NCBI RefSeq assembly: GCF_004379255.2
Contig: NC_056033.1
Span: forward strand, 43,426,719 to 43,490,718
Reading direction: 5' to 3'
Source: Salvia splendens
Lineage: Eukaryota > Streptophyta > Magnoliopsida > Lamiales > Lamiaceae
DNA: 64,000 bases
Of the stretch, positions 57,453 through 64,000 are shown piece by piece (the stretch's first letter is position 1; each line of letters begins with the position of its first letter). Position numbers and translations under genes: made by a program. Below the pieces are notes generated by a model, which searched no databases, was not told the origin of the DNA, and worked only from the letters and a program-made list of their open reading frames with translations.

Positions 57453-58148
57453 ATGGCGGCTTCTCGCAAGCTTATTACATGTAATCTTCTTCGCCGTTGT
57501 CTTTCATCAAAACCCTCTCCTCTCCCTCCTTCCCAAACTGCTAAACTTGGTCATCTACGACCAAATCGCATATCATCAGATTACGCCCTAGTTTTTCTGA
57601 ACCGACGATCAAACCTTCAATCACTCAATCATCCTTTTCAAAACCCTAATCAAATCAGATTCCTATCCAGTGGAGAAAAGAAATCGAATGAAACTCCAAT
57701 TGAAAAGAAATCGAATGAAACTGAGTACCAGGAAATCACGGGGCCGACTGTGGATCGAGATCTATCTGCACTGGCTAAGGAGACGCGGCAAGTTCTGGAG
57801 ACGATGATGAGGAGTGTTTACAGCTTGAGCAAAGTTTTAGCCGGTTTAGGATTGGTGCATCTGGGTTTGGGAGCCTGGATGTCGTACAGTAAAGCGCCTT
57901 TGGAGGTGTCGATTCAGAGCTTGCTGGCGTTTGGGCTGCCATTTTCGGTAGCATTGATGCTGAGGCGGTCGTTGAAGCCAATGTACTTCTTCAAGAAGAT
58001 GGAGGAGCAAGGCAGGCTACAGATTCTCACCCTCACTCTTCAGGTTGCCAAGGGTTTGAATACCTTTTTCGTGCGTGTTCGTGGCGTTACTTATCTCTGC
58101 ATTGCTGGTGCATCGCTTACCTTCATATACGCTCTGCTATCTAGATGA
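57453..58148 (+). CDS. uncharacterised plant protein, probably mitochondrial, with C-terminal membrane segments
   Basis: A single-exon frame of 231 residues starts at the ATG at 57453 in a strong context (GCCATGGCGG); a TTG upstream at 57411 is not needed. The N-terminus ([20 protein letters not shown]) is basic, rich in Ser/Leu/Arg and free of acidic residues, as in mitochondrial targeting peptides. After a polar linker with a repeated EKKSNET, an [16 protein letters not shown] helix precedes three hydrophobic stretches ([46 protein letters not shown]). I do not recognise the family and give no function. A Harbinger element occupies what would be its promoter. The SYF1 pseudogene lies upstream and an RNA-binding protein gene is convergent downstream. 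Confidence 0.8.
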   Translation: MAASRKLITCNLLRRCLSSKPSPLPPSQTAKLGHLRPNRISSDYALVFLNRRSNLQSLNHPFQNPNQIRFLSSGEKKSNETPIEKKSNETEYQEITGPTVDRDLSALAKETRQVLETMMRSVYSLSKVLAGLGLVHLGLGAWMSYSKAPLEVSIQSLLAFGLPFSVALMLRRSLKPMYFFKKMEEQGRLQILTLTLQVAKGLNTFFVRVRGVTYLCIAGASLTFIYALLSR

Positions 58149-58785
58149 ATTTTGCTTTTTCTTTTGTTCTTATCTATCTATGACCGTATTTGATTTGTTT
58201 CACTTTCACTCCCACTTGATTCTGGCTTTAATCTGGTCTACTTTTCTTTGTCTCGTATATCTATTTAATCTGTTTACTAAACACAATGGAATTAGAAAAT
58301 TATAAAAAGTGATTGAGCATTTGATTATTCAAATATCAACTGTTGGTAGTATATTAATTAACCCTTTCTTGTTCTTCAGAAGCCAATTGATTTCAACTAA
58401 AGCTTTTGGGCTGACAATATTGACCTAATAAAGTGAGCTCATTTACTAATCAAAAGAGAAAGATAAGCGAAGAGTGAAAAGAGATATTCGGCAAACTTTC
58501 ATTTTTTATTTTCCATTTCCTATTCAAACGATCATGATCAATGCAAAACAAAAAACATTCTAAGAGCATAATGTCTAGGCCGCACTCAGTCCATCATATT
58601 CACAATAGACTCCTGCTGTTACCATGTAACATCCGGAATTGCCCCATCTTCACTATACTAAAGTAAAGCAAAATGAGGATATTATTCCTCAACTCATTCA
58701 CTTCGCGGATCATGTCAGCCAATGCTGATATTCAAAATTTCCCTGCATTGCGCTGAGCCACCTGATGATGGATAATTTAACCAAC
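58149..58785. other. gap between convergent genes
   Basis: AT-rich sequence with the 3' ends of the 57453-58148 gene (+) and the RRM gene (-). No repeat or gene seen. Confidence 0.45.
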
Positions 58786-61700
58786 CTAGGCAGATCCTGA
58801 ACTCCCATTTGTCTTGGCTTCTGCTCTGACATATGTGAGATTACGTGTACTTGGTGATGCAATCATGCTGTTGGATGCCTGACCTGTGGTCACAGTTGAG
58901 TCAGCCCCTCGCTTCCACTGGAAACTCCGTGCACCAGGCTTCATAGCTACACGACCACCACCCCTGTATAAACTGGCCATACCTCTAGCAAAAGGAGCTC
59001 TGCCATATCTTGGAACAACAAAAGGAGATGCCCGGGCAACACAAGGCCATGTCATAACAGATGCAGTATCCGGCTGAGCAGAGCTTTTCTTTACAATCTA
59101 AACATAAGCTCAAGTGTTAAAGATGCTCCACACACCAGATCATAATCTAAACATAAGCTCAAGTATTAATTGGTGCTTAATAAACACCTTTTCCACAACA
59201 TTGAGCAATAAACATGTTAAAAAGACATAATTAATTTAGATTTACTTGTGTCATGCACAGAGAAACAATACAATAATGTTAAATTGGAATTTTGGTTTCA
59301 GTTGGCAATCCAACACAATAATATCAGAAAGGAATTTTAGTTCAAGAACTCAGCACAATTGTTTATAATAGCAAAACTTAAAATATTTCAACTTCACTCA
59401 GAGCCCAGTAACCATGCTTCTTCATATGTACTAGTATAATGTTGCTGATATTAGCATATATGTTTAGTAACAGTCTTTAAATAACATAGAAATTAGAGAA
59501 TGATAAAATGTTTAGTGTTTAAACAAAACAGTGTAATGAATGACGAAACATGCAAATACAACCTCATTTATGTTATTGAAAACATTTTTCAAGCAAATTA
59601 GAGACTAATTAGGCCCATCTACATACCCATCACACCACCGGCGGATCCAGCATATAACAAAGGGGTAAAGCTTAAGTGGTCTAGTAGGAGACCAGGGATA
59701 AAATTGCATTTTTGACAATTGAACATCTCATATCATATACTCCCTCCGTCCAAAAAAATAGATAAGTTTTACCATTTTGGGCCATCCATCAAAATTAGAC
59801 CAATTTCTAAATATGGAAAGTTAAACAATTAAATACTAATAATGTCGACCCCACAATCCACTTACACTACTTCCACCAATTGTGCATTAAAACCCATGAC
59901 GTTTACAACTTAGTCTATTTTCTGGGGACAGAAGGAGTATTATTATTTCAAGTCACTATAATTATTTTTTGCATTCCCAATTCCAAAACCCTGCGCCACT
60001 GCATCACTCTTTTTGGTCCCAAGCAAACAACTTAAGTGGAATGAATCTTTGATAAATAAAATTCTCCAAGTAACCTAGTACGAATATTTGTAAGATTAGG
60101 CTCCAAGTAAATGTCTAAAACATTTAGTGGAATAGCACATAATAAAAAATCAATGCAAGAAGCGGATATCAACTTCAGCAAACCATTATGCAACTCATGC
60201 ATCTATATAACCAATATTATTCCTTTAATTACATACCTTCAAAATGCGTGACAAAAAAGACGTGCCATCCAAAGACAAAGCAAGCTCAGCTGCTTCTTTT
60301 CTCATAAATTCTATATATGTTGATCTGAATTAAACAGAATTCTTTAGAAATACAATAAAATAGATAAAGCCATAAAGGAAACCAAGCATCTGAAACACCT
60401 TACCCTTTTGGTTGCCCAGTAGCTGGATCAGTTAAGATAATAACTTTCAGGACTTCTCCAAACTTGTTGAAATGTCGCAAAAGGCTATCTTTCGTGGCAG
60501 CAAAATGTACCTATAGTCACAAAATGGAGGAAATTAGAAAAAATGCAATCTCAGAATCCACCGAAAGAGAAAACCTGAGGATTAATAAGTTGTTACATTG
60601 CTAACAAAGATGGTACGAGAATCAGCATCATCGGTTGGTGATGGACCAGTATTGCGTAAACCTGCATACATTAAGTGATAAGAATCAGCAAACCAGAGAT
60701 ACATTTCTTTTTAAGATGGTAATGCATCATCTGATGAGAAATATATCCTTCAATGGCCAAGAAAACCACTAAACTAGAGGATAAAATAAAAGTATTTGAG
60801 AGAAAAGTATAACAAAAGGGATTATATAAGGCTCACCGCTTTCTGCATGACTCCTTTCAGACTCGAGCAGAGTGGCATCAGGCTTAGCCTATTAGAAAGC
60901 AGGTCAGAAGAAACAGGTTAATAACAATAACACGGTTGTGACACATAAACGGAACTAGCTACCAATATAACATGGAGAAAAGATGAAAATTAGAAATAAA
61001 ATGCATGGACTTAGTTAAATTTCTCACATTTCCACTAACAGGCACAATATGATTGCTGTACTCTTTCATCAACCACGCTTCAGATTTTGTAGACACGGTA
61101 TCAGCACCTCGCATTCCTTCACGACTATCTATCTCAGATGCCTCTATTTCTTCCTGTAACGGAGGTTTCATCATTTTCATCGTTACAGAGGAATCACTCA
61201 TGAGGATTGCACTATGCACTGTCGCAGGTTGAATAATATCTCTGGGTGGTCTGTTGGGTGTTCCACCAACATGATCAGCAGCACCATATTGAAACTTCAA
61301 GGACCTCTCAACCCAGTTTTCACCAGATGAGTCTGATGGATAAATATCTGTTCCTTCCCGACCCCTTTGATCACAATTTTCTCTGTCATATCCCCGACCA
61401 GTAACCATGACTTCTTCATGAAAAGATGACATATTCCCTTCTTGCAGCATGCTGATATCATCTCTTGGGTAATAAGAAGAGTGAAGACTCTTCATCTCAA
61501 CATTAAAATCTTCATCAACAGCATCTTCAGCAATACATCCATGTTCTCGATGACTGCTAGTTTTTGGGCCATTCATAGCATTACCAAGCCTATCAAACAC
61601 ATTACGGGAAGGCCTAACTTTTGTTACATCCTTCACCGCTTCTGCCATAGCTTTAATAGCCACAGACATAGAAGCACGACGAATCCTCTGAGGGTGTGCT

Positions 61701-63552
61701 TCTGCATATGACTCTGTTGTTGAAACCACGGAGCGTAGACGTTTGAGTGAAGGCTCTGCTGTGGCATTTGATGGCCTAGAAGTAGCAACAGCATCACGTA
61801 CAGCAAATTGCAGTAGCCTTTTTGGGGCACTAACAGTTGACTGGGACACTTCTCTCTGCCAATATGAAGCAACAAATAAGAGAAGCAAAAAAGCACATGA
61901 GCGTGACATGTTTCCAAGATAAAGGTCAAGCAGTTTCACATTACAGCAAGAGCAAAATGTTCTCCAAATACATTTTCGATCTTTTTTCTGAAAGAGAATG
62001 CTACATGATTATGATTTCAAGAGTTGTTGGCTAAAAAATTGATTTTCTAAAGATAGGAAGAGCACTTCTGTCAGAGTCAATGAAATTCTTATCTATTATG
62101 TCTACGATTATAGTCAAGTTCAAGTTATTCAACCAAGAAGGTCAGTAAACAAATGACAAAGTAAAGGACTCCAGAGAAGCATGTTCACTACAAATATTAT
62201 CAATGGCAGGTTATAGTTGATGAATGGTAGAATTAGTTATAAGTATTTTAAAAATAACAAATGAGATGCTAAAACTGCTGAAATTGATATCTTAAGCTTT
62301 ACAGATCCACAAAATCATAAACCAAAACATATAGACACCATAACAACCATCACAGTGACAGCCTCAACGAAGGATTCCTTGAATTAATTATATTAGAATG
62401 TTAGTATTTAATATACATTCTCAAATGCTTGCAAACAGCTGTAATGATCCTTTACTTCATAAAATATAAGAAAACACTCCTTGATTGGATTTGATCCATC
62501 CCTATTATTATTTGTATAAGTAGATTAGTAGTATCTGAAAATACATAATGCTGATTGTATTTCACTCTTCATATGATTGTATTGTATCATTGTAAAAGAG
62601 ATACATTGTCTCCTGGGTTGTACAAACAGTCTCAAACAATATAACACAGAGTAACAGACACGTCTATGGCGAAGGTTATACCTAAGTACTGTACTTTATT
62701 TCCCTTCAAGGGGTTTTGCTCTACTGGTGAATATCCAGGCGGCAAAATACATAAATACCAGATAAGATAGGTTCAAAAAAATAGCAGAGCTCCGTAAACG
62801 CAAATCGAGAAATACTATAATACGTCTAAGGGGCACAAAACAAACTTGGAAACTGATCTCAAGATCTCAAGAGCAATGAAGAGGAAGACAATAAAAAAAT
62901 CAATGTTCTAAGCCCCTTTGAAATATCTCATATAGAACATAACATTGTACAGAATCTAGCTAATATTGTTCAAAAGACATGAAAATATCACCTTTCTTTG
63001 CTGTTTCCCATCATCATTATCTTGCCTTCTTTTTTTATGAATTGCTGATTGAGGAAAACGATGTGACTTGGATTGAGAATCATTAATCTGATTTTCATCT
63101 CTGATATTTACATTGTTGGCCACAGACTTCCAAGGAAGGGGGACTTCATCATTACCACCCCTTACAGACCCTTTATTTTCCCGATTTTTATGGTGCCCAT
63201 ATGTTTCAACAGAGTTTCCTTTATCAGCTTCAGATTCAATCTGATCAGATCCAGTTTTCCTCTGATCCCCTGCAGCAGGGTCTGCTTTGAGGGATCCTAC
63301 TGATTGAAGTTCTTGTGCTTGGGCGTATAAACCTAAGTTACACCCCAGATGATCCCATAACCTGTTCAAAAAGTTCACAACAGTCAGAAAGCATGATCAA
63401 ACGTGAGAACAGATGCATTTCATATTAAACTGCAGATTGTAGTAACCTCACCATGATATGAAAGAGTCGCTGTCATCTCCTAAAAAGACATCTAGTTCAT
63501 TCTTCGCTTCATCCTTACTCCTACCATTTTTTAGCAAGACTATCACATATTC
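58786..63552 (-). CDS. RNA-binding protein with Nab2/PWI-like N-terminus and one RRM (5' exon beyond window)
   Basis: Eight exons (63452-63552, 62992-63361, 61028-61855, 60837-60888, 60597-60661, 60404-60510, 60237-60324, 58786-59097) join to 1923 nt, giving 640 residues and a stop, all GT-AG. The first visible exon starts after an AG, so the true start is upstream. The N-terminal part (EYVIVLLKNGRSKDEA ... FLGDDSDSFISW, LWDHLGCNLGLY) matches the PWI-like fold found in Nab2/ZC3H14 poly(A)-binding proteins. A long polar region with basic stretches (HKKRRQDNDDGKQQRK; QRIRRASMSVAIKAMA) may carry nuclear signals. The RRM (about residues 480-560) has RNP2 IFVSNV and an RNP1-like GSTYIEF. The C-terminus is rich in Arg/Gly. 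A role in nuclear mRNA 3'-end or poly(A) metabolism is inferred. Confidence 0.85.
59740..59937. mobile_element. Stowaway MITE in an intron of the RRM gene
   Basis: A 198-bp element with ends CTCCCTCCGTCC and GGGGACAGAAGGAG (imperfect inverted repeats of about 30 bp), flanked by TA at 59738-59739 and 59938-59939. It sits in the last intron (59098-60236) and does not touch the splice sites. Confidence 0.85.
61856..62991 (-). other. 1.1-kb intron of the RRM gene
   Basis: AT-rich intron between RQRK-encoding and EVSQST-encoding exons, with normal GT-AG ends. No gene or intact transposon was recognised inside. Confidence 0.7.
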
Positions 63553-64000
63553 CTGGATTATAAACTATAGAAGATCAGCAATATGTAGGACACAATAAAA
63601 AAACAGGGAGAGAGGTCTAAGTCGACACCAACAGAATCTAATCAAATAAAAAGACACACAACAGTACAAATTCATAATCGAATACAAGTTGTCATATCCA
63701 AAGTACAGATCAAACCATAGAAAACACACATACATGCACTGGAAAAATGAATATATTCAATAAGTTGAAAAGGAAGTCAAAGTTTGATAAAAGGAGACAA
63801 GTCTATGGTCAATGTATTATTGTACCATAAAACATGAGGGTTGGCAGGTGACAAACTGACAGGGGAGACACCAGCTAAATGACATTCACAAACACACATT
63901 ATCCCCAAGAGATGTTTAGGCGTGCATGCAATAAATGCATATACTAGTATATGGGAAAGTAGTCCTAAATGGCTACTACTAGGCATGCGGCTTTATTCAA
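63553..64000 (-). other. 5' intron of the RRM gene running to the window edge
   Basis: No exon with the expected N-terminus of this family could be found here, so the first coding exon is probably beyond position 64000. The open frame at 63777-63986 has no matching residues. Confidence 0.5.

Noticed and set aside
1..64000. A CRISPR array, toxin-antitoxin pair, or other prokaryote-type system
   Set aside because: The tandem repeats found have no unique spacers, or lie in retrotransposons. All genes have eukaryotic introns and plant homologues, and nothing suggests bacterial or organellar DNA.

Overview
This is nuclear DNA from a flowering plant, probably an asterid eudicot. The grounds are GT-AG introns, AT-rich intergenic DNA, plant-type proteins (an ABCG half transporter, a plant makorin, UTP21, SYF1) and many plant transposon families. 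The species cannot be named from the sequence. No bacterial-style operon, CRISPR array or defence system is present. What stands out is layered transposon biology and decaying housekeeping genes.

Layout. 1-831 (-) is the 5' part of a BED/DUF659 (hAT-transposase-related) gene. 3311-6761 (+) is an intact nine-exon ABCG12/15-like transporter. 7258-11660 (-) is an intact seven-exon UTP21/WDR36 gene for ribosome biogenesis. 11848-12437 is a PIF/Harbinger derivative. 13169-18648 is a non-autonomous LTR retrotransposon amplified in place as LTR-internal-LTR-internal-LTR inside one target-site duplication, with two identical-pattern arrays of seventeen 39-bp units. 18921-26467 (-) holds two tandem ADP/ATP carrier genes, both broken; the second is split by a young Copia element (21236-26190). 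27331-36864 is a repeat nest: a Harbinger derivative, three solo LTRs with perfect 5-bp duplications, and a long Del/Tekay-like LTR. 37802-48950 (+) is an intact makorin E3 ligase gene whose 8.3-kb intron carries an antisense Ty3/Gypsy element, itself interrupted by a hAT element. 51101-51830 is a second hAT element with a tRNA-like core. 52121-56451 (+) is an unprocessed SYF1 pseudogene. 56699-57380 is a Harbinger derivative just upstream of a small membrane-protein gene (57453-58148, +). 58786-63552 (-) is the 3' part of an RNA-binding protein gene with a Nab2/PWI-like N-terminus and an RRM.

The intact genes have unrelated roles: lipid export, rRNA processing, ubiquitylation, RNA binding. 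The three broken genes (two ADP/ATP carriers, SYF1) are normally essential, so functional copies must lie elsewhere. This fits gene loss after whole-genome or segmental duplication. Most in-frame stops look like C-to-T (or G-to-A) changes, as expected where methylated cytosines decay. Single-base indels could in part be assembly errors. Coordinates of exons come from reading splice sites and matching remembered family sequences, without any alignment software.
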